This document shows, one piece after another, positions 38,904-50,424 of a stretch of 64,000 nt of DNA. The DNA is from Gnetum montanum (Eukaryota; Streptophyta; Gnetopsida; Gnetales; Gnetaceae): assembly GCA_015680685.1 (NCBI GenBank), contig MNCI01027262.1, positions 2,048,856 through 2,112,855 on the forward strand. Direction: 5' to 3'. The notes under the pieces are model-generated. The model saw only the letters and a list, made by a program, of their open reading frames with translations. It ran no database searches and was not told the origin of the DNA. A program made the translations under genes and the position numbers. Position 1 is the stretch's first letter, and every line of letters starts with the position of its first letter.

Positions 38904-39747
38904 CGATGAGCTGTGATATCAGGACTATGATATCGCATCTGCGATATTAGGTCAGCGATATTGGATCCTACCATGCAATATCAAACATCTGATATTGGGA
39001 CTTGTCTCATTGCCTATAAATAAGAGGCAGGCGCACTTGGTTTGGTAGTTAGTTCTTAGTCCCTAACCCAAACTCTTGCAGTTTCTCCCTCTTAGAGTTA
39101 GAATTATTTCTGAGTGCTCGCAGTGGGAGTCATAAAGCGAACAGATCTTTATTCAAGCATTGTGTACCTAAGCATACCTTATGTCTAGAAATAAGAAAAA
39201 ACTTTGTGATAAACCTTGCAGCATTCAGAATAGCTTATGTCTCACCCTTAATACTATTTATAGTTCTTTAATGCTTTCATTAGTTAATTAATGTTACTTT
39301 TATTGATTCGTTAATTTTCACAAGTAAGCACACTTAGTATGACCACTTTGAGCATGCATAGAACACTTGATAACCCAGTAACAATTAGTGTTTGGTAATC
39401 CCAGTAGTGTTGCATTAGTTCAGGATGTGTATAGAAAGTGGGAACGAATGTTGGTGTTAAGACTAGTTATGACCTAGCTGATTAGTTAATTTAAATTAGT
39501 AATTCAATTAATTCACTTCTTCCCTCTTTAGCACCAGGACATAAAACATAAAAAGCATAGAAATTATATACCTCAAGTTTACTTAACCATACAATCTTGC
39601 CATACGAGTAAGCTTGGGAAGACAACGATCGCTTGACCCATCCTTGTTCTATGAAGGCACATAAGCACTTAGTCCTTGGAGTTTGACCAATCACGCATAA
39701 TGCTTGTATTTGTATGGTTGAGCGTAGGGGTACCTCACCACTCATTA
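38904..39747 (+). repeat. 3' LTR of element D
   Basis: The start is CGATGAG (T changed to C) and the end CTCATTA. Six main boxes lie at 38915, 38929, 38943, 38957, 38977 and 38991 (steps 14, 14, 14, 20, 14), one 14-bp unit more than in the 5' LTR. TATAAATA is at 39015, again 24 bp after the start of the last box. Confidence 0.9.
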
Positions 39748-40965
39748 GTTATTAATTGCATGTTTAGGTCATTAGTTGGAGTCATCTTCTTAGATTGGGA
39801 ATTAGTAAGTGGTTCAAATGTTTCCATGCATGTTTTAGATGATTGTTGGTTCTTAGTTAGTGGACACAATGTGTCTTTTGGTTTAGTGGCCCCTGCTCTT
39901 TCTTGTGTGCATATTTATTCTTCACACTTGTTATGGACTTGTGTGATGTCTACGTTAACATTTTAAACTATCAGTCCACAACTGCAACCTTTGTTTCCAA
40001 TAGTAATGCATGGTATTTGTTGCATGTGTATGGCTTTGTGCATATCTTTCTTAGAGATTTCAATAGATAAATCTTTCATATTTAACTTAGCATCAATTGT
40101 GTTAAGTCATGCTCTCTCCATGATAATTGGGAATCCCTCATCATTGTTTTTCACTTCAATTACCAGAAAATCTGCTGGATAGGGTCATCCACTGATAGTG
40201 GTCACTACATTTTCTATCTGCCCCAAAGGACTAGTGATAGATTGATCTACAATCTTCAACCTAATATTGCACTCTTTCAAAGGTGGTAGGTTCCATGTTT
40301 AATATATTTTGTAAGAGATCATATTAACCCTGTAACATGAGCCTAATAGAGATTTGCATGGTAGATTTCCAGCTAATTGTAGATAAATCAAAGGAATTCT
40401 TTGATCAATTCTCTTCTATTGGAGTGGCCTTGCCTTGATCTAGTTTATGACTTTTTCTATGTGCATTACAGTCTAAATGCTAATGTTTGAAGATGATGCA
40501 AACTTGTTTTTGGTAAGGGAATCTACTGTCGGAGAAGTTAGTCTCGATGAAGTCCTAATTCTACCAACCTTTTTTGAACTTCTCCTTAAGAAAAAAATGT
40601 TTCTTTATTTGGCCCTTAGTGTTGCTAGTAAGATCCTCTATTTGTATGTTCATTGCCACTGCAACTTTCCTCTGCTATGGTTGTGATGACAGCTCCCCTT
40701 ACATAGTAGGTGGTAGCATTGGTGGTAAAGGATTAGTTGGGTGTTGGCTTGGACAATTAGCAGTTGGTGGATGCATGTGCGAGTTCAAATCTATTCTTGG
40801 TAGCATTGGTTTGTGGTGTTCATGTGGATAAATTGGACGTTGGACATAGTATCCATAAGGGTCAAGTTGCCGATATGAATACCATTGGTGGAGTGATGGC
40901 ATGGACCGTAAGGATAATACATTGGTTGGAAGTTTTGTTGGTGGTTACCTTGAGAATGGGTGATT
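39748..40965 (-). mobile_element. C2 (right part): gag-protease remnant beyond element D
   Basis: Colinear with C1 4017-5330. It includes the decayed protease-flanking segment (near 40060-40250) and the Pro/His-rich end of gag. It ends at the same breakpoint as C1. A short segment present in C1 near 5090-5120 is absent here. Confidence 0.65.
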
Positions 40966-42107
40966 TGGAAAATGGTAAAGAGCAATATTTATTCAAAGAA
41001 AGTTTGCAACAATGTAAGTTTAGGTTTAGAAAGAAAATTTGTAACAAAGTTTAAATTCACAATAAAGTGCTAATTTAATGGTAAAACTCTAGATTTGGTA
41101 ACTTTAATTTATGAATTTAATTCTAATAAGTAATACTGAGTTAAAAAATATTTAAGGTTCTAAACCCCATGACTCATCTACTAACCCACAAATGATACAA
41201 TTTTTTTGCTGTAACATTGTAACTGTCGGAATGGGTGATGATAGGAAATAAACACATGCAAGTCATTTTCAACAGGTTTTAACCTACATAATTGGCAAGC
41301 GTGATTTTCTTAAGGAAAGTTAAATCCTGTCCTCCACTTTTAATTCTAAAATAAACTGTTGAATCCAAGAATTTGCAAGCTGATGCTTCAATTATACCTG
41401 CTCTCCGGCATTTCAAAATCAATGAAGTAGCTGTGGAACTTTTACCCTCCCTTTTCTGAGAACGTGTGGGATAGTGGGGACAGGAAGATTCGGAGGTGAA
41501 ATTCCAAAGAAACAAAATGCTCCAACATATCATGAAACATACCTTACCTTTGCTTTTCCAACATATCGTGAAACATACCTTACCTTTGCTTTTCCAAGCG
41601 GGGTGTGGGACTTCGATGTGAAATTACTAGAGAAACGAAAAGCTCTAACGCATCTCTGAAACGTAAATAACTGGCTAACAAATCCTTCAAACGTAAATAA
41701 ATCATCCAAACAACGAATTTGGTGTGCATAAATGACCGGCAAACAGCGGCCACCAACCCATCTATTCACCTGAATTGGAGAGACAGTGCCCTTCAAACAT
41801 TTCTATGCCAACCACGTACCCAAAAAGCCGAACACGCACAGCGCCATCGATGACTTTGTAAAACAATATTAATACTATATTGTATTTCACAATTCAACAT
41901 ATTATTCACTGCATCGCCTTCTGTGAATATATAAACTGTTATTGATGTAGACAATAGTGACATCATTTCCTGCTTTTAACCAGACTTAACCATGGTTCAT
42001 AATCCGGTGTTCTCTCCTTTATTTTGTTACCTGTAAAGTGTAAAATGATCAGCCACAATAGTCACTCCTTACTTCAAAACCCAGGCCCAGGAGACAGGAA
42101 AGCAAAA
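40966..42107 (+). other. Upstream region of dirigent copy 2a
   Basis: Colinear with 5331-6590 of copy 1. It has the AC-type element ACCAACC (41752-41758) and TATATAA (41928-41934), 180 bp before the ATG. It lacks the roughly 225 bp that lengthen the DIR1 leader. Near 41530-41590 a short segment (ATCRTGAAACATACCTTACC) is tandemly repeated. Confidence 0.55.
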
Positions 42108-43037
42108 ATGGCTGCCAATGCCAAGATCCCATTTCTTATTCTGCTGGTACTGGTTTTGATGTTCTTCTGCGTGGCCTCTGCGGCAGCTAAGGCCAAAACG
42201 AGGAAGGAGAAAGCGAGCCGCCTGAGATTCTATTTCCACGACACTGTTATGGAAAAAAACAGGTCGGCCGTTAGATCCGTGGCTCCGGTAAAGGGCTTTC
42301 TGAACAGCTTCTGCTTAATCCGCGTGATCGACGATCCGCTCACGCTGAGGCCGACTATGGATTCTCTGCAGGTGGGAAGCGCCCAGGGAATTTACTCTTC
42401 TACTTCTTCCACTGTTCAAACATTTCTATGCCAACCACGTACCCAACAAGCCGAACACGCACAGCGTCATCGATGACTTTGTAAAACAATATTAATACTA
42501 TATTGTATTTCACAATTCAACATATTATTCACTGCATCGCCTTCTGTGAATATATAAACTGTTATTGATGTAGACAATAGTGACATCATTTCTTGCTTTT
42601 AACCAGACTTAACCATGGTTCATAATCCGGTATTCTCTCCTTCATTTTGTTACCTGTGAATGATCAGCCACAATAGCCACTCCTTACTTCAAAACCCAGG
42701 CCCAGAAGACGACGAATCTCGCAGGAAAGCAAAAATGGCTGCCAATGCCAAGATCCCATTTCTTCTGCTGCTGGTACTGGTTTTGATGTTCTTCTGCGTG
42801 GCCTCTGCGGCAGCTAAGGCCAAAACCGGGAAGGAGAAAGTGAGTCGCCTGAGATTCTATTTCCATGACACTGTTATGGGAAAAAACAGGTCGGCCGTTA
42901 CAGCCGTAGCTCCGGCAAAGGGATTTCTGAACAGCTTCGGCTTAATCCGGGTGATCGACGATCTGCTCACGCTGAGGCCGACTATGGATTCTCTGCAGGT
43001 GTGAAGCGCCCAGGGAATTTACTCTTCTACTTCTTCC
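41792..43037 (+). repeat. 623-bp tandem duplication within dirigent locus 2
   Basis: Unit 1 (41792-42414) spans the proximal promoter and first 102 codons of the gene. Unit 2 starts at 42415, where coding sequence jumps back to promoter sequence at a shared TTCAAA. Unit 2 carries a TATA box (42551-42557) but not the ACCAACC site. Confidence 0.85.
42108..42476 (+). pseudogene. Dirigent copy 2a, truncated chimera
   Basis: The ATG at 42108 begins MAANAKIPF with the same signal peptide as DIR1. The open frame keeps the N-terminal half of the dirigent domain (LRFYFHDTVMEKN, VIDDPLTLRP, VGSAQGIYSS). At residue 103 it runs into duplicated promoter sequence, adding a foreign tail (about 20 codons) before a stop at 42474-42476. 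The C-terminal half, including the YNGSTL, VVGGTG-like and ARGYA motifs, is missing, so the beta-barrel cannot close. An upstream in-frame ATG at 42024 would add 28 residues and hide the signal peptide, so I prefer 42108. Differences from DIR1 include G49E and G81R. Confidence 0.85.
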
Positions 43038-43277
43038 ACTGTTCAGGGTGGCTTAAGGCTGCTCATGCCCATGAATTTGGTGTTCAACAGTGGCAAATAT
43101 AATGCAGCACTCTGGCTCTGCTCGGCAGCAACGCTGTTTTGAGTGAGGTGAGGGAGATGCCCATCGTTGGCGGAACTGGGCTTTTTCGCTTTGCTCGAGG
43201 ATATGCTCAGCTTCGAACCTGCCTCTTCGAGGCCGGCTATGCTGTTGTCCGCTACGATGTCACTGTAATGCATTTTA
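42735..43277 (+). pseudogene. Dirigent copy 2b, full-length but broken
   Basis: The ATG at 42735 has a signal peptide and dirigent domain closely matching DIR1. Three lesions are visible. Codon 90 is GGA in DIR1 but TGA here (43002-43004). One base is missing near 43103, in the codons for the YNGS motif. One T is missing near 43275, which removes the stop, so the frame reads on to 43336. The C-terminal motifs REMPIVGGTG and FRFARGYA are still legible. Its promoter lacks the upstream AC element because of the tandem duplication. Confidence 0.88.
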
Positions 43278-44414
43278 GAGCTGCTTTTGTCTGGGGTTAT
43301 TTGGAACAGAATTGCTTGCTAACTCTTAATTGTTAGATGCGGATTTTAAAAAGTCAGTGTAAGTAAGTAAAATGTCGATGTCAGTTTGCATTGTTGATGA
43401 AATATGCCCATGTTGCGGTAAGGCGCCCACCATTCACGCAAATCTTAGAGATTATGTAAGTTTGAGAAGCTTTAGAGTAATGTAACTGTTTTCTTCGCTA
43501 TTCTCTTCTCGCATTGAAAGCTTTGTGGAGTTTCAGCGATTTTTCTGAAATCTTTCGGTATTTCGCTGTAACTTAGTATTTATCCATGGTGTCATGTCCT
43601 ACCCCCACATGGTAGTGGAGTGTGGAGTGCATTGCGATGCGATGTTAATCTAAAGTATTTATTTTCGCACAATGCCTGGCATAGCGTACATGCAAAAAAA
43701 AAGCTGTGCGTTTTACGTTAAGGTGCAGACCTGGAAAACTAAAATACATGCCAGAAAACAGAACAAAAACAGCAGCCCCGCAGCATGGATTAATTTTTAA
43801 CACAAATTGAAGCCATTTACCATTAGCAGCCATTCATCTTTGACCCTAAGGTCTCCAATCCAGTTTTCCATGGTTTTTCATTGACATCACATTGAAAAAA
43901 CAAAACAAGAGCTAAACTTAAAATATTGTGGAAAGTAGCGTGAACTAGCAGTATTAAAAAAAAAGAACAAAACAAATTAACATTAATTTTTTCATTCTAT
44001 TTCATTTTTACCTAATTTCTATAACTCTCCTCCACATGGCACACATAACACACAGTTTTGCTACTATGCCCTTTGAAATTTTTGGTATGATATATTAAAA
44101 CCACACAAAACCCACACAATGCGCATATTTCCTATGAGTTTGAGTACCCTAAGTCTTATGACTAACAATCCACTATGGTATGTAAAGAGTTATTAATAAT
44201 ATAATTCATAGATTAGTACTAATTATATACTATTATAAATAGAGTACAACTAGTACTAGTTTTAGCTCTCCTTCATCTTTGTAATTGTTTTATTATTGTA
44301 TTTGGGCTTTTTGTAGTCTAGGAATGGCATCTTATATGGTCTAGCATGTGAAAATAAGATTAGATAATGTGCATATAAAAAAAGGGCTACTACATCACTA
44401 TTTCAGGAAAGCTA
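43278..44414. other. Intergenic sequence downstream of dirigent locus 2
   Basis: Matches copy 1 to about 43590. From 43590 to about 44120 there is sequence without a counterpart in copy 1; nothing recognisable is seen in it. From about 44122 it matches the right flank shared with copy 1 (12871 and 22858 onward). Confidence 0.5.
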
Positions 44415-44560
44415 TTGAAAGGAAAATCCAAAAAGATGTGGGAAAAAACAATTGAAGATGATCTAAGGAATTTGCAAATAAACAAAGATCTAGCTCTTCA
44501 TAAAGCTAAATGGGAAAAAAAGAGTCATATAACCAACCTCATTGTATTGGAACAAGTTGA
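44415..44560 (+). pseudogene. Possible LINE reverse-transcriptase tail fragment
   Basis: The frame contains KKMWEKTIEDDLRNLQINKD and LALHKAKWEKK. This resembles the 'W-x-x-x-V-x-E-D-L ... A-x-D-R-x-x-W' string found near the C-terminus of many plant LINE polyproteins. Copy 1 has a stop-containing version at 23041-23140. The match is short and by memory of the pattern only. Confidence 0.3.
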
Positions 44561-44712
44561 GATGATAATGATGATGATTTTTTACAATTCTAGGTTACGT
44601 TTATGGGGCTCTTCTCATCTTTTGGTGGTGTGCTTCTTTCTCTCATAGTACTAAAATATTTGCATTGTCCTAGGATCTCTCCTCATCATGGGTTCTCTAA
44701 CATATTTACAAT

Positions 44713-45580
44713 TGATGAGTGGCGAGGTACCCCTACACTCAACCATACGAATACGTGCACTCACGCACGATCTGGTCGAACTCCACAAACAAACTAGTTG
44801 TGGTATCTAGATAATTACACATTGATCGCAATTCGCTGTCTTCCCACTTGGAGTAATATTTAATTTGCCACGTATGGTTTAGTCTAGAGTGAGGCGAATG
44901 ATGTGATCCTAAACTAATGCTACTCCTAGATACACTGGCAAATAATCTTGTTTAAAGCTAATACGTAATGAGAATCATAATCTAAACGTGCCTAAGTGCA
45001 ATGAGTATCTATCCTCAATTATCGGTACACATCTTGGACCTCGTGTACTACTTCTAGGATTACCAAGCGTATATTACTTGAGCACTCCTAGATACGCTAC
45101 TAGGTTACCAACTAGCTACACTTAAATGTGCGTAATTAAGTCGTACTCATTCTACAATTAACAACAGGAATAGTAAATGATGGTAAAGAAATATTAATTA
45201 AGAAAACAATAAATAACAATAACAATTAAGCAATTAAAACTAAGTGAATGCAATGATGGAGTAATCTTGATCTTTATTACCCATCATGTGCATGTCCAAG
45301 TATGTCACACTCGAATAAAGGTTCTGTACAATTACAATAATCACACTGCAGGCATGCACTGGGGAAAGAATGGAAATTAACTACAACTAAAAAAAAAGAC
45401 TCTATTCCTACACTTCTTAACTCCCTTCCTATGTGCCTGAATGTGGTATTTATAGGCTTACATAGGAGGCATGATATCGTGTATCCAATATCATTATCCA
45501 GGTCGTGATATCGTGTACCCAATATCGAGGGTCCAATATCAAGCATCTGATATTAGCACATGACAAATCACAATTCATCA
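44713..45580 (-). repeat. 3' LTR of element B
   Basis: Boxes (plus coordinates) start at 45473, 45487, 45507, 45521, 45535 and 45549 (steps 14, 20, 14, 14, 14). The minus-strand TATAAATA is at 45454-45447, 24 bp from the start of the proximal box. Confidence 0.9.
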
Positions 45581-45751
45581 TACCCCTAGGATTAAATAAC
45601 AACTCGTCCTCGAGTCAAAGAAAGTGAGGAACAAGTTCATTCAATTACAAATAGGGGATATGTATGAGATTATTGAATGACCATGAACTTTTTCATGCTG
45701 CAATGTGGGACTAAATGAAATTTGTACATAGACACAAAAGACAAAACTTGT

Positions 45752-46084
45752 GAAACTCATGTGGTTCCCGATGGTGGTGGCTCCTACATGGGTGCCTTTC
45801 CTTTGTTCTATGCTCCAAGCTTCTGAGATTGATACCGTTGAAGAAGCACCTAATGTTTCTCCTCTTCTATCTGAGGATTATGAGCCATCCATGATGATGT
45901 CCCAAAGTTTGATGGAGTTAGCACTTCCCATGGACATGGCAGTTGCAAGAACACTTGATTGGAATTAACATGTCATGCTACAAATAGCCATCATTTCTCT
46001 TAATAGGCTCGGACCCTGACCTCTCCCTAGGCATTCAGTTGTACCTTGAGAAGGTCCTCCTTGTTGTCCTCTTTTAGAGGCCAT
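45752..46084 (-). pseudogene. aORF of element B, internally deleted
   Basis: The ATG at 46084 (minus) begins MASKRGQQGG. After about 25 codons the sequence jumps to material equivalent to the last part of the E aORF and ends at the conserved GTT-stop near 45752. The domain and coiled coil between them are gone. TACTAAT (46114-46108) and AG (46086-46085) precede the ATG as in E and F. Confidence 0.6.
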
Positions 46085-46396
46085 CTATAATCACACAAAG
46101 ATTAATTATTAGTAAGGTTATTGAAAGAAGTTCAATTATTTCATACCTTAGTCATTGCTTTTAATAAATGATGAATTCTTTACTTAGTGTGATTTTAGAG
46201 TTAGAAAGTTTTTTAAGGAAGTTGCTCTAGAAGTTTAATGTTGGACCTGATTTGTTTAGGTGAAACATAAAAGGACATGTAATGGTTTTGATGAACGTTT
46301 GATAAAATGATGATAAAGGAAAGAATAGATTTGGCAATGAAGTACTTAGAGGGTATAAAATGATGTGATGGTGTGCAACAAGTACAAATTACAAAA

Positions 46397-46453
46397 GTCA
46401 CGCAAGTGGATCCTCCCCAAAGCAAGTTCCAACCTATAATGCCCTTGCGTAAC
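46397..46453 (-). other. Conserved spacer hairpin of element B
   Basis: GTCACGCAAG (46397-46406) faces CTTGCGTAAC (46444-46453). Read as minus-strand RNA, all ten positions pair, one as G-U. Two base pairs differ from C1 in a compensatory way. The conserved spacer block lies at 46991-47035. Confidence 0.6.
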
Positions 46454-47429
46454 CACACCTTAAAATGTCCATAGGCACTAGAAGGGTTAAATGTAATCTA
46501 CACCAATGCAACAAAACACATACATGTTAAATACCACCGTAATGAGGTATGAATTTTATGCCACACAAGACACAAGTTAGAAATACTTAGATAGTAAAAT
46601 GAAATGAATCGTAGAAGGGATTGCAAAGATTGGCATGTGAGGTAATTGACTCAGGGCACAATGAATTCTAGGTGTAGGGCATGATTAATGTGTCATTAGC
46701 CCATTGGTCTAGAATCAAAACCAAGTCTAGTCCACCGATTAGTGACATCGCATTGTTTCATCCAAGGATGAACAACCATAAGAGCATCATGACAGCAAGG
46801 TGTATAGTCACTTGGCATTTTGTCCAAGGGAGGAGTGATTAGGAATTTCTTTCTAGCACATTTTTTTAGTCACTTTGGCACTTTTTTCTTTCCAATAGTG
46901 GACTGAAGAAGCCACCAACCTTTAGGCATGGGTGCATGTCTTTCCAATGGAACCCCTAGAATAGCATTGAGTTTCTTTAGGGAGTGCCTTTATTACTCTT
47001 ACTCCCATTTTTCGTTAGATCTACAAGGATCTTAGTATGACCAAGCTACATGATAGCACCTACAAAAGTCACCAAAGAGAATTCACAAGTACCCTTGATG
47101 CCACACCCTGACCATTCCCTCTTAGTCCATCATTTTTCACTCTGGGAATAATGAGCACAAAATTACTTTAAATTTTAATGATGACAAGAATATCATCATA
47201 CCCAGAGTAGAACCTCTTATTAATAGAATGGATGGGTGGATGTTGTGGGCTCACTGTCCAAATAATTAGTCATTTGTGACACAATACCATAGAACAACAC
47301 CTCAACCAATTGTTTACATGAGTGTTTTATTCATAGATGATATTATCCACAAAAATATAAAACAATAAATTAGAAATAAAAAACTAGAAAACAAAAAATT
47401 GTAAAATTAAAGAAAAGGAAAAATATTTA

Positions 47430-48082
47430 CTAATTCTGCTTATTAGAATGGAGGATATCCCCCATAACTAAATAGTTGAGCATGGCTAGAATTAATAAAT
47501 GGAAAATGTGGATCCATGCATGTTGGAAATGTTGGGGATCGATCATATCCAAACCATCAGGTGTCTTTTGAGATGGTGGTTGGAATATACCCAAATTGGC
47601 ATTCACACACTTGATTGTAGTAGGCATAGTGGGGCAAATTATAAGATGTGGTCATGTGATAAGGAGCTAACCCACTATGGCACCTGTGATTGTAAGATGA
47701 TATGCAAGGATCAATATGTTCCCCTACGTGATTATATTCATTCGGCCACATAGTTGTTGAAGTGTTGATTAGTGGCCCTGTTAAGGTAGCAGGAAGTGTT
47801 AAGTTCGAAGGAGTAGGTGCATCATAGCGCTAGACTTGTGCTGAGTTGGTTGATGTAGTGGTTTTAGAACCGTGCTATCTCTTCCTATGGTCATGCCTAA
47901 AGAAAGGACACTTTTCATGTTATGGAAAGCCTCCACTGCTATTAATAGCAGCAACACAAGTAATGTTCATGGGTTGGTGATGTGGTGCAAAACCTTCTGA
48001 CACAACTGCTGGTGATGCAGAAGGAGGTGAATGATGAGAATATTGAGGGTGAGGAGGAGTGCAAGGAACATGAGGTCATGAT
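47430..48082 (-). pseudogene. gag C-terminal part of element B
   Basis: A minus-strand Pro/Ser/His/Tyr-rich frame (for example PQYSHHSPPSASPAVV and the Tyr/His-rich 47557-47751) that matches the gag end of element F (CVPYTSPKFQHSHPFPP, 59.9 kb). It leads straight into the non-coding spacer without protease. Confidence 0.55.
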
Positions 48083-49719
48083 TGTTGGTGACCATTTAGG
48101 ATGCGATCACCAACGAGTGTCCTCAAACAGGATTTAGGTGCTTGCTGGTCTTTTGGCAACACCAAGGCCCAGATACCTCCAAATAGACTCGGTAGTTAAT
48201 GTGAGTATGTGTGTGTGCTGTTGCAGTGTGCGGTTGTAAAAAATGAAACGATTACGTTGTGTGTAAACTACAAATGACTTATCTTAAAGAGGTTCAGCCA
48301 ACTTTTCCAAGTACTGTGAGTTGTTGAGAGTTCCTATTTTGTTCAATTGCCTAGTCTACGCAGTCCTTATAATACCTACTTGTAACAAATAAAATTTTGC
48401 AAAAACATTTGAGCAAAACCTACGAATCTACTTCTAATTTTCCCCAGAGAAAGAGATAGTTCCATAAGAAAACTAGAAATAGAGCGAGATTCAATGGAAA
48501 TTAGAGATAAGAGAAAAAGAAAGCAGATTTGTGTAAAGATCTCAAATATTTAAACAATGTAAAATGATACGAGTAAACACTTCGCAATAAAGCTATCCCA
48601 AATTCAATAACTATGAATTGTTCAAACTTCCAAGGCTCAAATAAGAAATTTCTTCAAGACAATCCTACTATGCTACCCAAAAATTGCTACGTAAACTATC
48701 ACATACGAGACTCCATTTTGGCTAGATAATGGATGTCAATAATTACATTCAACAGAACCTTCACAAGACTTGACAATTTCTGATTGAAATACCATAGAGA
48801 ATCACTTTAAAGTTAAAAGAAGCTATTCTGGTCCTATCAAAATACCAAATATTTTCTGAACCCTCTTGACTATTGAATCGTTCAACGACATGACTACAAG
48901 TAGAGGCTCTTTTACAACGATCTCAATAGCAGTTCTTATATGTTGCACAATAATCAAATTCGCTACTAAAATGCTCCTAAGGCTTTCAAACACAAGCACT
49001 TCTATGAAAAAATTTTAATAGAAATCTTCTATTATGCAACAAGAAACAATATGAGCAATCTAAAAATCCCAAAATTACTTGCCAAACATGATACTATCTA
49101 AACCACTAGCTAAACAATTTAAAAAAAATAAAAAAAACAAAAAAAATAACTCACAGGACTATGACAAAGAGGCTAAAATGTTTTCTTTAGCAAGCCATCT
49201 TACAAGCAATCTTTCACAATGTGTGACCCCAAGTGTGTTATCCCAAGTGAGACCCCTTTTCTTCTAACCCCTGAAGCCTTTTTATAGGTTTCAAAAGGTA
49301 GTTAGATTCTAAAATATCTTAGCTAACTTCTCTTCCAAGTAAGGAAGTTATTTACTTGCCCAACAAGTTAGCAGATTACTTGCCCAACAAGTTAGCAGAT
49401 TACTTGCCCAATAGGTTAGGTAAGTTACAAAAATTGTGGGTGGTTGTAACCACCATAGAGATAAAAAAACTACAACTGACAAGTGGCCTTTTTAGTTGCC
49501 AAGTGTCTTCATGGTAAGAAAAATTAAAATTAGTTACAAATATCATAGTTGTAACTATTATAGAAAGTTACAACTTCCATAAGAATAAAAGGGATAATAG
49601 CCAAATGTCCCCTTTATATAGGACGTTACACAAATATCCCATTGATTTCTTTTCTCTGTAAGTAACAATACCCCTTTGTTTTTTAAAAATTATATATATA
49701 TAAAATGGTGTAGCAAACA
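48083..49719 (-). mobile_element. LTR-like insertion inside gag of element B
   Basis: About 1.64 kb of sequence unrelated to gag replaces part of the gene. Read on the minus strand it starts TGTTTGCTACACC and ends ACCAACA. It has TATAAAAA at 49287-49280, followed by a leader-like stretch, so it looks like a solo LTR of another family. No matching target duplication is found, and roughly 0.8 kb of gag is missing at the site. Confidence 0.4.
49354..49420. repeat. 24-bp tandem repeat, 2.8 copies
   Basis: A unit starting ACTTGCCCAACAAGTTAG occurs at 49354-49377 and 49378-49401, then in part with changes to 49420. It lies in the U3-like part of the insertion. Confidence 0.9.
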
Positions 49720-49722
49720 TCT

Positions 49723-50294
49723 GGTTCATGTTGCCCCTATTTCCATTCTTGGATTTGTCTCCTTAAGGCTGACACTCTTGCATAGTTTTGATATCTTTCA
49801 TTGAAGAGTTCTACCATTGTCAGCCAACATCAAATTGATTATGGTCTTAAGGACCTATACCATACTTTTGCTTCATCAATGAGTGTCGTAGCAAAGAGCT
49901 TAAGTTTTTGCCACCCATTATCAATATTGTTCCATACACGGGCATCATGAAAGGCTTGTAAATGATGTTGCGGATCCAAATCCTAGCCTCCTAAAAACTT
50001 GGGAAAGTTGTTTAAATCAAGCATGGGTACACAGCTTTCCTTGTGATGCCCATGGAATATGTGAACAGGCTCTGGTATATGCATTAGGCCCTTAATGGCT
50101 AGCAAGGGTTCATTGTCACTAGGTAGGTTATGATTTTGTGAGTGAGGACAATGTTGTCTTCATTTAGGTACATAGGAGATCCCTCCATAAGGTTAAGTAC
50201 TCCAAACTTTGTCTTCATCATCATATAATTTTTTGGTTCTCTAATGAATTGCCTTACTAGTTGTTGCATTTTGATAGTCTTGTGAGAGAGACAT
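49723..50294 (-). pseudogene. gag N-terminal part of element B
   Basis: The ATG at 50294 (minus) begins MSLSQDYQNAT. The frame reaches the gag core LQAFHDARVWNNIDNGWQ and EAKVWYRSLRP, matching F near 58.8-58.95 kb. It breaks off at 49723 after the equivalent of EWK-QHEP. Several stops are present. Confidence 0.7.
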
Positions 50295-50405
50295 TGTGAT
50301 GAATTGTGTATGAATTATTTGTAATTAGTCTCTCTGAAAGATATATCGTTAATGCTTCTTTATAGGGATCTTGGATGATATAACTAATCTAGATAACTAG
50401 CATTG

Positions 50406-50423
50406 TCCCTAGCAACGACACCA
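50406..50423 (-). other. Primer binding site of element B
   Basis: The minus strand reads TGGTGTCGTTGCTAGGGA, one base from the 5' LTR. It differs from the recalled tRNA-Asp site at four positions, all transitions. Confidence 0.75.
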
Positions 50424-50424
50424 A

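Larger units (their letters stand above)
29894..39747 (+). mobile_element. Element D: full-length Ty3/gypsy retrotransposon nested in C2
   Basis: A 9.85 kb element of the same family as A. It has LTRs of 829 and 844 bp, a primer site, gag-PR-RT-RH-IN, a 3' spacer, a clear polypurine tract (AATCATGGGGGTA, 38891-38903) and the target duplication GTTAT (29889-29893 and 39748-39752). The empty site GAGTTATTAATTGC survives in C1 near 4017. By eye its LTRs differ at about 15 of 165 positions after the TATA region, 12 of them transitions, so the insertion is old. Confidence 0.93.
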
